A stretch of 64,000 nucleotides of DNA from Larkinella rosea (GCF_003858635.1 NZ_RQJO01000007.1:2047941-2111940); one strand, 5' to 3'; positions 20,366-29,484 are shown, numbered from the stretch's first letter. The notes: generated by a model from the sequence alone, not told the origin. Program-made: numbers and translations.

Positions 20366-20460
20366 AAAGTGTTTCGCGGAGTTGAGCGGAGAAAAAAAGA
20401 GTTTAACAGCGCTTTCCTGCGTTACTCCTTTTCTCTCCGCTCAACTCCGCGAAACACTTT
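20366..20460. terminator. Long hairpin after the ThuA-PQQ gene
   Basis: Arms 20366-20391 and 20435-20460 are a perfect 26-bp inverted repeat built on GTTTCGCGGAGTTGAGCGGAG, flanked by A and T runs. The loop is 43 nt. It is likely a strong terminator, or a REP-type palindrome. Confidence 0.6.
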
Positions 20461-20498
20461 TTTATGCGCTATTCCTTCCTTTCGTTGTCTGATTATTC

Positions 20499-20623
20499 TT
20501 TTCAGTCCCAAAAACCGGGCGTAGTAACTTTGTACACTACAATTGCACAATCTTCCTTATAACAAGATTTAAGTGTAACTACTTACTATTCGCTGGTAAG
20601 TAGTTACTATGCAATAGTAACTT
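20499..20623 (+). ncRNA. Candidate small RNA with alternative hairpins
   Basis: TAACTTTG at 20525-20532 matches the Bacteroidota -7 element, with a weak TTTT at the -33 position. Downstream, arms 20577-20586/20596-20605 (10 bp) and 20602-20609/20615-20622 (8 bp) overlap, so the two hairpins exclude each other. No terminator T-run is clear. A 29-codon frame (20692-20781) follows. This is inference from pattern only. Confidence 0.2.
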
Positions 20624-20691
20624 AATAAACTCCTTCGGAATAGAATAATAGTACAATCACCGTCTGACAATTGGGGTATATTCGAAAAATC

Positions 20692-20781
20692 ATGACACTA
20701 TTTTTCAATTCTGCCAGGGATTCGGCAAACCAGACTAAGGAGAAGTTGGTGAAGACTGAAAAATCCGGGAGGCAAAACTAA
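20692..20781 (+). CDS. Possible 29-aa peptide gene
   Basis: ATG to TAA without interruption: MTLFFNSARDSANQTKEKLV then a Lys-rich end. It is short and has no recognised homolog, so it is listed only because the surrounding 460 bp holds no other gene and a possible RNA lies just upstream. It is probably not coding. Confidence 0.15.
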   Translation: MTLFFNSARDSANQTKEKLVKTEKSGRQN

Positions 20782-20810
20782 GTATTTACTACCAAAAAAC
20801 CATTTAAACT

Positions 20811-22373
20811 TCAACGCGCTACCATCAGGCGTTTGGTGAACGTTCCGGTAGCGGTTTCGACTCGAAGCAGGTATTGCCCGACCGGCAAATTACCGACGTT
20901 GAACTGGACTGAAATAGATGTCGGGCGCGATGTTCTTACAGGCAAAACCCGCCCCTGCATGTCGGAAATCTGCATCAGCTTGATTCCCTGGGCCAGCCAG
21001 TCCGATTCCAGCACCACCTCGCTCGACGCCGGGTTGGGATACAATCGGGCGTCGGAAAGCAGCGGTTCGACCGCCGTAACGGTTTGCCGGAAAACCGGAG
21101 CAACCGGAAAATCCCTGAATAACGTGGTGGTTTCGGCACCGGCGTCGGCCCCAAACCAGTCGGTCAGGATGGCGGCATACACCTGCCGGAAATCCGTTTG
21201 CATCTTCAGGTTGTTGGCATCCAGATCGCTCAGGTTTGGATTTTTGCCCACCATCGTGGTTTTGACGGCATTCCCAAAAACAAACATCGGTGCCGATGTT
21301 CCGTGGTCGGTCCCCAGACTGCCGTTGGATTTGGCCCGCCGTCCAAATTCCGAAAACGTCATACCCACCACCCGATCGGCGACGTTCAATTGGGTCAGAT
21401 CGTTTTGAAACGCCAGAACCGCATCGGAAAGTGTTTTGAGTAAATTCGCATGCGTGCCTGTCGTCGTATCACTGGCTACAACCTGGTTGGCGTGGTTGTC
21501 AAAACCGCCCAGTGTCAGATAATACACCTTCGTCTGCAAACCGCCACTGATCAGTCGGGCAATGATCTTGAGCTGATCGCCCAGGGCGTTTTTGTCGGGA
21601 TAGGTCACCAGATTCTTCCCTTTCCCCGCTGCGGTTTTGATTTGGGCCGCGTAACTGACCGAACTGGCCTGCTGCTTCCGAATGTAGTCGATCTGCTGAC
21701 CGGCGTACCCCGGAAGTGTCGACAACGGATCTTTGGGCGTATCCCCCACCAGCCGGGCAAAGGTGTCGGGATTTTCGAGCACAACAGCCATCGAGGTAGT
21801 CGGGCCCAACAAGGTCGTTGCGGTTACGTAACCAATTTGAATTGCCGGAGGATCGGGCAACTGATCGGTCGGGTATTTCTCCGGAAATCCCGGAAACCGG
21901 TTGTCGAGATAACGACCGGTCCAGCCCGAAGCCGAGGTTTTGTCCGAATCGACGCCCGTCATCCAGATGTCACTCGCCCGAAAATGGGAAAAATTGGGCG
22001 TTGGGTACGAAACGCCCTGCACAATGCTCAGTTTGCCGTCGTTAAAAAGTTGCTGCATTCCCGCCATGGCCGGATGCAGACCGGTTTCGGCGTAGTATTT
22101 CAGTTTCAGCGCTTTGGCTTCGGGAATGGCAATATTCCCCCGAAAACCGGCCGACGTATACACGCTCATCTGGTCGAGCGGAATAACCATGTTCAGGCCG
22201 TCGTTGCCCCCCTGCAATTGAATGATAACCAGCACCCGGTCACTCTGCCCGGCGAGACTGATCAACGATTGCACCAACGACGATGGCCGCGCAAATGCTT
22301 TGGCGCCATACCCGTCGATCAGAACCGGCAGCAGCGACGATGCTGCGCGTTGTAAAAAATGACGACGCTTCAT
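20811..22373 (-). CDS. DUF1501 protein with type IX secretion C-terminal domain
   Basis: The product (520 residues from ATG at 22373) starts MKRRHFLQRAASS, a signal with twin arginine-like residues, followed by the sulfatase-like DUF1501 fold (VLVIIQLQGGNDGLNMVIPLDQ, the FSHFRASDIWMTG block, SEFGRRAKSNGSLGTDHGTSAPMFVFG). From about 445 a T9SS sorting domain follows (LYPNPASSEVVLES, ISDMQGRVLPV, GQYLLRVETATGTFTKRLMV). An upstream Met at 22427 would add 18 residues before the signal and is unlikely. It sits 86 bp downstream of the DUF1800 gene, its usual genomic partner; the pair is thought to be secreted and to act together, but no reaction is known. Confidence 0.9.
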   Translation of the reverse strand: MKRRHFLQRAASSLLPVLIDGYGAKAFARPSSLVQSLISLAGQSDRVLVIIQLQGGNDGLNMVIPLDQMSVYTSAGFRGNIAIPEAKALKLKYYAETGLHPAMAGMQQLFNDGKLSIVQGVSYPTPNFSHFRASDIWMTGVDSDKTSASGWTGRYLDNRFPGFPEKYPTDQLPDPPAIQIGYVTATTLLGPTTSMAVVLENPDTFARLVGDTPKDPLSTLPGYAGQQIDYIRKQQASSVSYAAQIKTAAGKGKNLVTYPDKNALGDQLKIIARLISGGLQTKVYYLTLGGFDNHANQVVASDTTTGTHANLLKTLSDAVLAFQNDLTQLNVADRVVGMTFSEFGRRAKSNGSLGTDHGTSAPMFVFGNAVKTTMVGKNPNLSDLDANNLKMQTDFRQVYAAILTDWFGADAGAETTTLFRDFPVAPVFRQTVTAVEPLLSDARLYPNPASSEVVLESDWLAQGIKLMQISDMQGRVLPVRTSRPTSISVQFNVGNLPVGQYLLRVETATGTFTKRLMVAR

Positions 22374-22459
22374 AGGGTTGAGTGATTGTGCAAATGAGTA
22401 ATTGAGTGAAAAGCTGACGCGAAACATGCGCTAAACCGCTCATCCACTAACCCATTCAA

Positions 22460-24010
22460 TTAATAAATCTGATACTCGGCCATTCGGAAAATGTATTGCA
22501 GAAAAGCGGTCAGTTTGATCTGGACGGCCTGTTTTTTGGCTGCATCGTTCGGCGATTTTACGTAATCATTCCACTCGCCGGTCCATTCATAGCGCGGAAT
22601 CGAATTGAGCAGAACCGTATCCGTCAAAAAGTCTTTTTGCGCCTGCGTAAGCGAAACAGCCAGTAACTGCCCCGTCAGATCGTTCACCAATTTGGCCGGG
22701 TCAGTCGGATCGGACAGCGTTTTGACGTACGCCAACACATCGATCACCGGTTTCCCGTTCAATTTTAAGGCATTGGTGGTCAGCGCATCGCCGAACGAAC
22801 CACGAAGGCCCAGCGTCGTTGAGTTAATCCACTGTTGGTAAAAACCGGTCTGGTAAAAAGCGGTCCACCCGAAAACCGTTGGCGGATTCAGCAAATCCTG
22901 CTGCTGTTCCCTGACCCGGGCATACATGTAATTTCCGACCTGGTAAAAAGCCGGTAAACTCTGGGGCGAATCCGGCGCCAGAACTCCCCAGAATCGCAGC
23001 GTGCCGACCACCAGATCCACCGGCGATTTAATGATCGCTCCCCGCAACGCTTCATCAAAGAAATGCTGACTTTGAAAAAGAGCCGATAAAACCGGTTTCA
23101 GCTCAAAGTTATTTTTTCGGAAAAGCTCCGCGAGCGGCTGAATAAAATTGGCTTCAACCTCCGCCGGAATTTCCGAATTAACAAACCACCGGTAGAGTTT
23201 GCGGCAGATGTACCGGGGCGTTTCCACCTGGCGAAGAATCATGTCGATCAGCTCATTCAGTTCATCCAGCCCGGCGTTGTTGCCCGTGCGGCCTTTAATC
23301 ACGGTATTCTGATACGCAGCCGAGAATTTTTTATCCGTTGTGTCGTGCCGGTTTGCCCGAAACGTGCTGCCAATGGCCGCGTTGTTCACGTCGCGATAAC
23401 CGGTGTCGGCCCAGCCCGTCAGTACTTTCGCGGCCGCTTTTACATCGTCTTCCGTATAACCGCCGTTGCGCCCGATGGTGAAAAGTTCCTGCAATTCGCG
23501 GGCGTAGTTTTCGTTGGCAGTCCCCACTACGTTCTGGTTGCCATTCAAAAACCGCAACATGGACGGATCCTGGGTAATGGCGATCGTAAATGCTTTGAAA
23601 TTGCCCAGCGCGTGTTGCCTCAGCAAGCTGTTGTAACGGTACGTGAAGCGGTAATCGTTGACGGTCGAATCATTGGTTACAAAATGGTTCGACCAGAACA
23701 GGGTCATCTTTTCGAGCAGCGATATGGGCTGGTTCAGCATCAGGTTCGCCCACCAGTTTTTTATGTAAACCTTTAATTTCCCCGTATTAACCGAATCGAA
23801 TGGCAGGTCATGGAAGGCTTTGCCGGTTTCCAGCGCTAGTGGTGGCGTTGGCGTTGGTTGATCAGCCAGCAACGTCGTAACAACTTGGGCCACTGTCTGA
23901 CCGGTCAGCGATTTAATCTGGCTGGCAGTTGACCCAAACGTCGTTCGTCGGAGCAGGTGGCCTACCTGCTCGGCCGTCAGCGGTTTTGAGTACGCATCGA
24001 GTAAGGCCAC
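22460..24010 (-). CDS. DUF1800 protein
   Basis: A 516-residue protein with DUF1800 landmarks: LTAEQVGHLLRRTTFGS at the start, LFWSNHFVTND, NYARELQELFTIG, DVKAAAKVLTGWAD, PRYICRKLYRWFVN and GWTAFYQTGFYQQWIN. No signal peptide is obvious, unlike its DUF1501 partner. The two genes are co-directional with an 86-bp gap, DUF1800 first. The family is frequently found together with DUF1501 in Bacteroidota, Proteobacteria and Planctomycetes. Function is unknown; a role in assembling or processing secreted proteins has been proposed but is not visible here. Confidence 0.9.
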   Translation of the reverse strand: MALLDAYSKPLTAEQVGHLLRRTTFGSTASQIKSLTGQTVAQVVTTLLADQPTPTPPLALETGKAFHDLPFDSVNTGKLKVYIKNWWANLMLNQPISLLEKMTLFWSNHFVTNDSTVNDYRFTYRYNSLLRQHALGNFKAFTIAITQDPSMLRFLNGNQNVVGTANENYARELQELFTIGRNGGYTEDDVKAAAKVLTGWADTGYRDVNNAAIGSTFRANRHDTTDKKFSAAYQNTVIKGRTGNNAGLDELNELIDMILRQVETPRYICRKLYRWFVNSEIPAEVEANFIQPLAELFRKNNFELKPVLSALFQSQHFFDEALRGAIIKSPVDLVVGTLRFWGVLAPDSPQSLPAFYQVGNYMYARVREQQQDLLNPPTVFGWTAFYQTGFYQQWINSTTLGLRGSFGDALTTNALKLNGKPVIDVLAYVKTLSDPTDPAKLVNDLTGQLLAVSLTQAQKDFLTDTVLLNSIPRYEWTGEWNDYVKSPNDAAKKQAVQIKLTAFLQYIFRMAEYQIY

Positions 24011-24483
24011 GTAAGGACAGAGTTAGTTTGTGTAACTGACTGACCATAAAAGGTAGCATAAGGTTTAATCAATTGCCAGTAATTAATTGGTTTTTAATCG
24101 CTTCCGGCCAATTCCGCTGGTCTGCCGGGGATGAGTGGGTGGTTAAAAAAAAGCCCGGCCATTGCTGGTCAGGCTGTGTTGTGCAGAGTAAATCAGAAAG
24201 TATCGTCACAAGTTTACCAATAAATCAGTGAAAACAAAAACCGGTTCATAAAGTTCGGCTTTTCAGCTATTCAGCTCGTTTCCAAATCATTGGATGTCCA
24301 CTTCTGAAAGGTAACCATTCAGGCACTAGCTATTTACCCAAAACCGCCAGCTATCAATCGGAACTGGCAAGTTACCTCCGACGGATTGTACTTTTATTCC
24401 GTAATCGAACCAGCCGCCGGTCGGTATCGGGCGCACGTTCAACGAATCCAGATTCCGATGAAATCCACTTCATCATTCAAACT
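24011..24483. other. 473-bp intergenic region between divergent genes
   Basis: AT-rich near 24060-24110 and otherwise unremarkable. It separates the divergent DUF1800 and lipoprotein genes and should hold both promoters. I see no RNA, repeat or frame worth naming. Confidence 0.5.
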
Positions 24484-25275
24484 ATGAACGCATTACTATT
24501 TCGGCTTTGTCTGCTGGCAACGGCCTGCTTTTTATGGGGATGTGACCCCGACGATAACATCCTGGTAGTGAGTGTATACAAAGGGCATACGCTCCAGCTA
24601 GTCGACCACATGAGCGCTCGAAGCATCGGCCAGTACAATCATCAGGCGGTTTTACGGTTTGACGGAAAAACCGTCAGCGATTACAACGTCGGATTTCCGC
24701 TGCTGCCCGAACAACATCCGGATTGGGTCATTCGGAACTACGATCTCGAAATGTCCAGTCCCGATCAGACGCCCTGGACGGTTTATATGTCACCTAAAAC
24801 GTTCAGCCGCGCCGAATTCGACCAGATGATTGCCTGTTTTGAAGCCAAATGGAGTGATTTTGATACCACCCTGACCAACTTCCGCACCCCAAGTTACGGC
24901 AAGCCCGGACGCATCGAGCGAATCGTGTACGGTGAAGCCCCCCGTGAACTGGTGTTTCATCCCAAAAAGCTCCGCTATCAAACCGTTTATGGGCGCAAAG
25001 GCGAACCCGAAGAAACGTTTACCATCAAACCCGACGGAACCTGGTATTTTCAGATTGCCAGCAATGGCGATGGCAGTCGTTTCGTTGCCAATGCCGCCAA
25101 CGGCATGCTGATGGCGAACAATGGGCAGTTGATCATCGAAAAACCGCTGGTCGTCGACAGCCCGATGTTGAGCGTCCGACCCGAAATGGCCGGTTTATCC
25201 GATTCGGATTACTTCCAATCCTTTGCCGACTCGACCGGAAAACCGCTGTTGAGCGTGATGAAATACCCGTATTAA
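24484..25275 (+). CDS. Hypothetical lipoprotein (263 aa)
   Basis: I do not recognise the family. The N-terminus LCLLATACFLWGC is a lipoprotein signal with the acylated Cys at about 20, followed by a DPDD acidic sorting-type stretch. The mature part is beta-rich with an AxEMSxxD-like centre (NYDLEMSSPDQTPWTVYMSP) and repeated KPDGTWYFQIASNGDG-type turns. No catalytic motif is seen. It is followed by a 13-bp inverted repeat (25289-25301 / 25334-25346) that probably terminates it against the convergent FAD oxidoreductase gene. Confidence 0.7.
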   Translation: MNALLFRLCLLATACFLWGCDPDDNILVVSVYKGHTLQLVDHMSARSIGQYNHQAVLRFDGKTVSDYNVGFPLLPEQHPDWVIRNYDLEMSSPDQTPWTVYMSPKTFSRAEFDQMIACFEAKWSDFDTTLTNFRTPSYGKPGRIERIVYGEAPRELVFHPKKLRYQTVYGRKGEPEETFTIKPDGTWYFQIASNGDGSRFVANAANGMLMANNGQLIIEKPLVVDSPMLSVRPEMAGLSDSDYFQSFADSTGKPLLSVMKYPY

Positions 25276-25288
25276 GGACGTTTAAACC

Positions 25289-25346
25289 AATGAACAATGA
25301 ATGGCTTGCTACTCTCTTTTACTCCTGGCATCCTTCATTGTTCATT
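25289..25346. repeat. Intergenic inverted repeat of the AATGAACAATGAA family
   Basis: Arms 25289-25301 and 25334-25346 (13 bp) are exact inverted repeats. The same word family occurs at 38411-38502 and, imperfectly, near 29503-29577. It probably acts as a terminator between convergent genes. Confidence 0.55.
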
Positions 25347-25349
25347 CAC

Positions 25350-27056
25350 TTACAACGTCAGTCGCTGCCCTTCTTTGAGCAAAACCGCCTGCAGTTTGGC
25401 GTAGGGCACCTGCTGAACCGAAGTCTTGTTTTCAATCGCCAGCACGGCCGCTGTGGCCGCCGATTGGCCCAGAATCATGAAAACCGGTTCCATCCGAATT
25501 GAGCCGTAGGCGATATGCGAACTCGACACGCAAACCGGCACGAGCAGGTTTTTGCACTGGTTTTCTTTGGGAACAATGGCGCCGTACGCAATGGAATATG
25601 GTTTGTCGGGATGTACGCCGATGTCGCCTTCGTTCTGCACAAAACCGTCTTTCTTCACAAACCGCTGCGCATTGTGGGCATCCAACGCGTACGACCCCAT
25701 CCCGACCGGATTCGGTACGACGGTTTTGCCCAACGCGTCGGCTTCCTTCATGACGAATTCGCCAATCATGCGTCGGGCTTCGCGGATGTACAACTGGTGC
25801 GGCCAACCGCCATTGTCTTTGAACTCATCCTTCGGCAAGCCCCACTGCTGCATCGCTTCGTGAACATCGGCCGGAATTTTCGGGTCGTTCTGCAAATAAT
25901 ACATCAGGCCTTTCTGGTACAGCTCGTGGTCGCGAATGATCGCTTTCCGGCGCTCGTAAGTCGCATTGGGGTAATCGTAGTTTTTGCCCAGGTAATCGGT
26001 GCTGAATGGGCCGTGGTTGTTGGTATCGGTTTTGCGGTTCGGAATCGGGTCGTATTTGTCGAAGGTTTCGCGCCAGCCGATGGCAAACACGCGAGCCAGC
26101 AGCTCGTACCGGGCCGGATTATAGCCCGCCGGTTTCGGGAACGGCACCCGGTTTTCGGGGTGATTGCTGAGGCACATCCGGAAACAGTACGCCTGAATTT
26201 TGTTATCGCCCGTGCCATTGACACCCGGGACTTCCGCCGACACTTCGGGCAGCAAACCGCTTTTCGGATCACCCGCAATTTTATATGGGCTGACGTCCTT
26301 GCTGAAGTAGTGCCGGTGCTGAAAAACGCCCACCTGAAGGCCATTGTGGGTCTCGTTATACACGCTGTTGGCTTCCCGACCCACGTGGTATTTGACACCC
26401 GCAGCCGCCATCAGATCGCCTTCATAGGTCGCGTCGATGAACATGCTGCCTTCGTAAACCGTGCCGCTCAGCGTTTTAATCGACTTGATTACGCCGTTCT
26501 GTTTCTGAATGCCTTTGGCCGATCGGTCGAGCCATTCATTGCGGTAGATCGTCAGCTTGTTTTCCTTCACAAAATCCTCAAAAACCTGCTCGGCTGCGTG
26601 CGGTTCAAAAATCCACATCGTCCGGTTGGTACCATCGAGCGCGGGCGTTCCCTGGCCTTTGTTGCCGTATTCGCTCCGTTTTTGCCACATCCATGAAGCA
26701 TCTTTCTGGTAATGCTCATAAAGCCGGTGGTAGAACTCGCGCGAAAGGCCACCGATGACTTCCTTGTTGCCCGTATCGGTGAACCCCAAACCGCCCGACG
26801 ACAAACCGCCCAGGTGTTTATCGGGTGATACGACAATCACCGACTTGCCCATCTTCGTGACCTGAACAGCCGCCGTGACCGCAGCCGCCGTTCCGCCGTA
26901 AATGATGACATCAGCTTTACGCGTTGTCGTTGGTTTAAGTTTGGCCGTGCGGTAGCCCGGCAGTAAAATCAACGCGCTAAGGAGGACGATAGAAGCCGAC
27001 CATTTCGCGGTCAGCTTGCTCAGCACGATTAAAAGCTGGGAGTTGGAAGTAGTCAT
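25350..27056 (-). CDS. Exported FAD-dependent oxidoreductase (FAD_oxidored family)
   Basis: A 568-residue flavoprotein. After a hydrophobic N-terminal segment (IVLLSALILLPGY) comes the FAD-binding motif VIIYGGTAAAVTAAVQ with KMGKSVIVVSPD, then HLGGLSSGGLGFTDTG, typical of the PF12831 FAD_oxidored family. Later blocks include DATYEGDLMAAAGVKYHVGREA, GVNGTGDNKIQAYCFRMCLS and IPYGAIVP-like (YSIAYGAIVPKENQCKNLLVP). It lies 22 bp downstream of the SGNH hydrolase gene and in line with SusD/SusC, so it probably acts periplasmically on the locus substrate. Members are sometimes annotated as xanthan lyase; no lyase motif supports that. Confidence 0.87.
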   Translation of the reverse strand: MTTSNSQLLIVLSKLTAKWSASIVLLSALILLPGYRTAKLKPTTTRKADVIIYGGTAAAVTAAVQVTKMGKSVIVVSPDKHLGGLSSGGLGFTDTGNKEVIGGLSREFYHRLYEHYQKDASWMWQKRSEYGNKGQGTPALDGTNRTMWIFEPHAAEQVFEDFVKENKLTIYRNEWLDRSAKGIQKQNGVIKSIKTLSGTVYEGSMFIDATYEGDLMAAAGVKYHVGREANSVYNETHNGLQVGVFQHRHYFSKDVSPYKIAGDPKSGLLPEVSAEVPGVNGTGDNKIQAYCFRMCLSNHPENRVPFPKPAGYNPARYELLARVFAIGWRETFDKYDPIPNRKTDTNNHGPFSTDYLGKNYDYPNATYERRKAIIRDHELYQKGLMYYLQNDPKIPADVHEAMQQWGLPKDEFKDNGGWPHQLYIREARRMIGEFVMKEADALGKTVVPNPVGMGSYALDAHNAQRFVKKDGFVQNEGDIGVHPDKPYSIAYGAIVPKENQCKNLLVPVCVSSSHIAYGSIRMEPVFMILGQSAATAAVLAIENKTSVQQVPYAKLQAVLLKEGQRLTL

Positions 27057-27078
27057 AGAAAAATCTAAAAAACGACCT

Positions 27079-27801
27079 TCAGGCCGTAACGAGTTTTTGA
27101 AGGTATGCGGGATAATTTCTGCCCTGATCGTCGCCGTGGGTAATGCTGTCGCCGAAACAGACGATGCGGTTTTTAACCAATTGCCGCTGACTCAGAAACG
27201 TATAAACCGCCACCGCCATCGTCCGGTATCCTTCGGGCGTGGGGTGGATGCCGTCGGTTTTGTTGCTGTTGGCTTCGTTTTTCAACAAGCTGCTTGCCTC
27301 CAGGCCGATGTTACCCACGGTTTCAAAAATATGGTGCATATCCAGCAAAGGCGAATGCGTATCCGCAGCTACTTTCCGAATGACGTCATTCATCGCATTT
27401 TTTCGGGCGGTATGGCCTTCGGGCTGATAAAACGACGGGTCGTGGCGGGTCATCAGGTAGGGTTCATACACCGGCAGAATCGTCATCAGCATAACCTGGC
27501 TATTCACCGCCATCAGTTTCGAGCAAATGCTCCGCAGATTCCGCTCGTAGTCGGGCAGGTGAACGTGCTTTTTACTGTTTACGTCATTCGTACCCACCAT
27601 TAGAATGGTCAGTTCGGGCCGCAACGCCAGGCAATCCTTCTCAATGCGGGCCAGTAAATCCACCGTATTGTTGCCTCCAACCCCGGCGTTGGTAACCATC
27701 GGATTCAGAGCAGCGGTTTTCGGCTGACGATTTTCTACGAGTTGCCAGTTGAGAAGTGGTGTAACGGCAATAGTGCTTTGCAAAAACGTTCGACGATGCA
27801 T
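27079..27801 (-). CDS. SGNH/GDSL hydrolase with circularly permuted catalytic blocks
   Basis: A 240-residue exported esterase-like protein; RRTFLQSTIAV at the N-terminus looks like a signal or Tat-like segment. The SGNH blocks are all present but reordered: block II NAGVGGNN at 38-45, block III GTND at 70-73, block V DGIH at 183-186, and block I VCFGDSITHG at 214-223, near the C-terminus. In ordinary members block I is N-terminal. The C-terminal NYPAYLQKLVTA would normally lead straight into the residues now at 30-45. No block I lies upstream of 27801. It is co-directional with SusCD and the flavoprotein. Likely role: deacylation of a carbohydrate substrate; inferred. Confidence 0.85.
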   Translation of the reverse strand: MHRRTFLQSTIAVTPLLNWQLVENRQPKTAALNPMVTNAGVGGNNTVDLLARIEKDCLALRPELTILMVGTNDVNSKKHVHLPDYERNLRSICSKLMAVNSQVMLMTILPVYEPYLMTRHDPSFYQPEGHTARKNAMNDVIRKVAADTHSPLLDMHHIFETVGNIGLEASSLLKNEANSNKTDGIHPTPEGYRTMAVAVYTFLSQRQLVKNRIVCFGDSITHGDDQGRNYPAYLQKLVTA

Positions 27802-27880
27802 TTTTAAAATTGAAAGCTGACTGCGGTTTCCTATTTATGATTCTCAAACTAAACCAGGATTTTAAATAACAAGCATTTTC

Positions 27881-28030
27881 AGTCCCGTAGGGACACAATG
27901 TTTGTAGTAAAAAGGTGGCAAATGTTTCCCGCGTGCCTTTAGGTACGCAATTTTGACCTGTCAGATTGCGTACACGCCAGAATGCGAAAATCCAGCTATT
28001 TCTACAAATATTACGTCCCTAAGGGACTAT
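27881..28030. repeat. REP-like pair of inverted palindromic units
   Basis: 27881-27911 (GTCCCGTAGGGAC followed by a TTTGTAG tail) and 27998-28030 (TCTACAAATATTACGTCCCTAAGGGACT type) are inverted copies of one unit, each with its own short palindrome, separated by 86 bp. A third palindromic stretch (GCCTTTAGGTACGC) lies between. This looks like a REP/BIME-type element between the SusD and SGNH genes. Confidence 0.6.
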
Positions 28031-28062
28031 ACTCACGGCCTAATTGCCGATTGCTCTAAAGA

Positions 28063-29484
28063 TCAATACCCCGGATTCTGGTCCAGTTTCGGGTTCACAT
28101 CCCGTTCCGTTTGGGGAATGGGAAACAGGTAATGGTGTTCGGCGACGGGGATGGTCGGGTTCTGGGCTTTCATCGCACTGATCAGCCGTTTGGTGCGCAC
28201 CAGATCATACCACCGATGCCCTTCGAAAGCCAGTTCCAACCGCCGTTCCAGCAGCAGACTATCGCGAAACTGGGCCTGACTGAGGTTCGCCGTCAGGTTC
28301 GGCAAACCCGCCCGGTTGCGGATTCGGTTGATCGTCGCGTAGGCGTCAGCGCTGTTGGCAGCCTGTTCGTTCAACGCTTCCGCGTACATCAGCAACACGT
28401 CGGGATACCGGATAATCGGGTAATTATTCCCGCCGTCACTCGTACCGGTCGAGGTGGGATCGAGGTATTTGTAAACGTAACAAGGGAACAGCACACTGGC
28501 CGGTGCGGCAGGCGTGGTGGTAGTCGAATAGAGCCTCAGCGTTACATTCCGGCGTTTGTCGTCCGGGCGGTAGGCTTTGTACAGGTTTTCAGTCGCGGGA
28601 TCATCGCCAAATCCGGACACGCCGTTGACGCGGTCGAAGTTCGGACGCATATAGCCCTGCATCAGGCTTCCTTCGCCAAAACCGCCACTCAGCGCCTGCA
28701 TTTCAAAAACCGCTTCCTTGCCGTTTTTATTGGCGATCAGAAACGCGTCGGCAAAATTGGCCCACAAATCGTATTGCCCCAGATCGATCACTTCCTTCGC
28801 CTTGGCCGCTGCTTTTGGCCAGTCCTGCCGGGTCAGGTATACTTTGGCCAGATACGCTTTGGCCGCGCCCTTCGTCGCCCGGCCCCGGTCGGCCGCCGAA
28901 TACGTCACCGGTAGAGCGGTTTCGGCATCCGTGAAATCCTGAATGATCAGTTTATAAACGTCGTCGACGGAAGCCCGGGCGACGGCCAAATCATTCAGTG
29001 AAGTCGTTTCCGTCGTAATAAGTGGAACCCCACCGAAATACCGTACCAGCGTGAAATAATAAAACCCGCGCATGAATTTCGCTTCGGCCACGTACCGGGC
29101 TTTCAGGTCATTGTCCATCGTAATACCAGGAACCCGATTAATAACGGTATTGGCCCGGTTGATAGCGGCATACACCGTTGACCAAATCGCCTGAAAGGTG
29201 TTGGTTGCGGGGGTAAACGTGTACTTGTCGAGGTCGTTTTTGGGTTGATTGGCGGTCGAGCGGCCATTCCCCCATTCGGCGTCGTCGGTGGCCTGATCCT
29301 GCAAAATCCACATCACCTGACCGTATAAATTCTGGCTGTTCAGCGGATCATAAACCGCACTGACAGCCGCTTTGGCATCGTCGGCATTTTTGTAAAAATT
29401 GGCCGGTGTAAAACTCGATTCAGGCTTCTGGTCCAGCACTTCGCAGGACGACAGGAGGCAGAGGAGGAAGAGGTATCTTTTCAT
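28063..29484 (-). CDS. SusD/RagB-family outer-membrane lipoprotein
   Basis: A 473-residue nutrient-binding lipoprotein that caps the SusC channel. The signal LFLLCLLSSCEVLDQKP gives a lipid-anchored Cys about residue 14. TPR-like helices follow (KAAVSAVYDPLNSQNLYG, AEAKFMRGFYYFTLVRYFGGVPLIT), and the C-terminal block has the standard YPIIRYPDVLLMYAEALNE and NRIRNRAGLP, RLELAFEGHRWYDLVRT, ending NPKLDQNPGY. Length fits the family. The SusC gene starts 120 bp upstream, on the same strand. Sugar specificity cannot be read from sequence. Confidence 0.95.
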   Translation of the reverse strand: MKRYLFLLCLLSSCEVLDQKPESSFTPANFYKNADDAKAAVSAVYDPLNSQNLYGQVMWILQDQATDDAEWGNGRSTANQPKNDLDKYTFTPATNTFQAIWSTVYAAINRANTVINRVPGITMDNDLKARYVAEAKFMRGFYYFTLVRYFGGVPLITTETTSLNDLAVARASVDDVYKLIIQDFTDAETALPVTYSAADRGRATKGAAKAYLAKVYLTRQDWPKAAAKAKEVIDLGQYDLWANFADAFLIANKNGKEAVFEMQALSGGFGEGSLMQGYMRPNFDRVNGVSGFGDDPATENLYKAYRPDDKRRNVTLRLYSTTTTPAAPASVLFPCYVYKYLDPTSTGTSDGGNNYPIIRYPDVLLMYAEALNEQAANSADAYATINRIRNRAGLPNLTANLSQAQFRDSLLLERRLELAFEGHRWYDLVRTKRLISAMKAQNPTIPVAEHHYLFPIPQTERDVNPKLDQNPGY

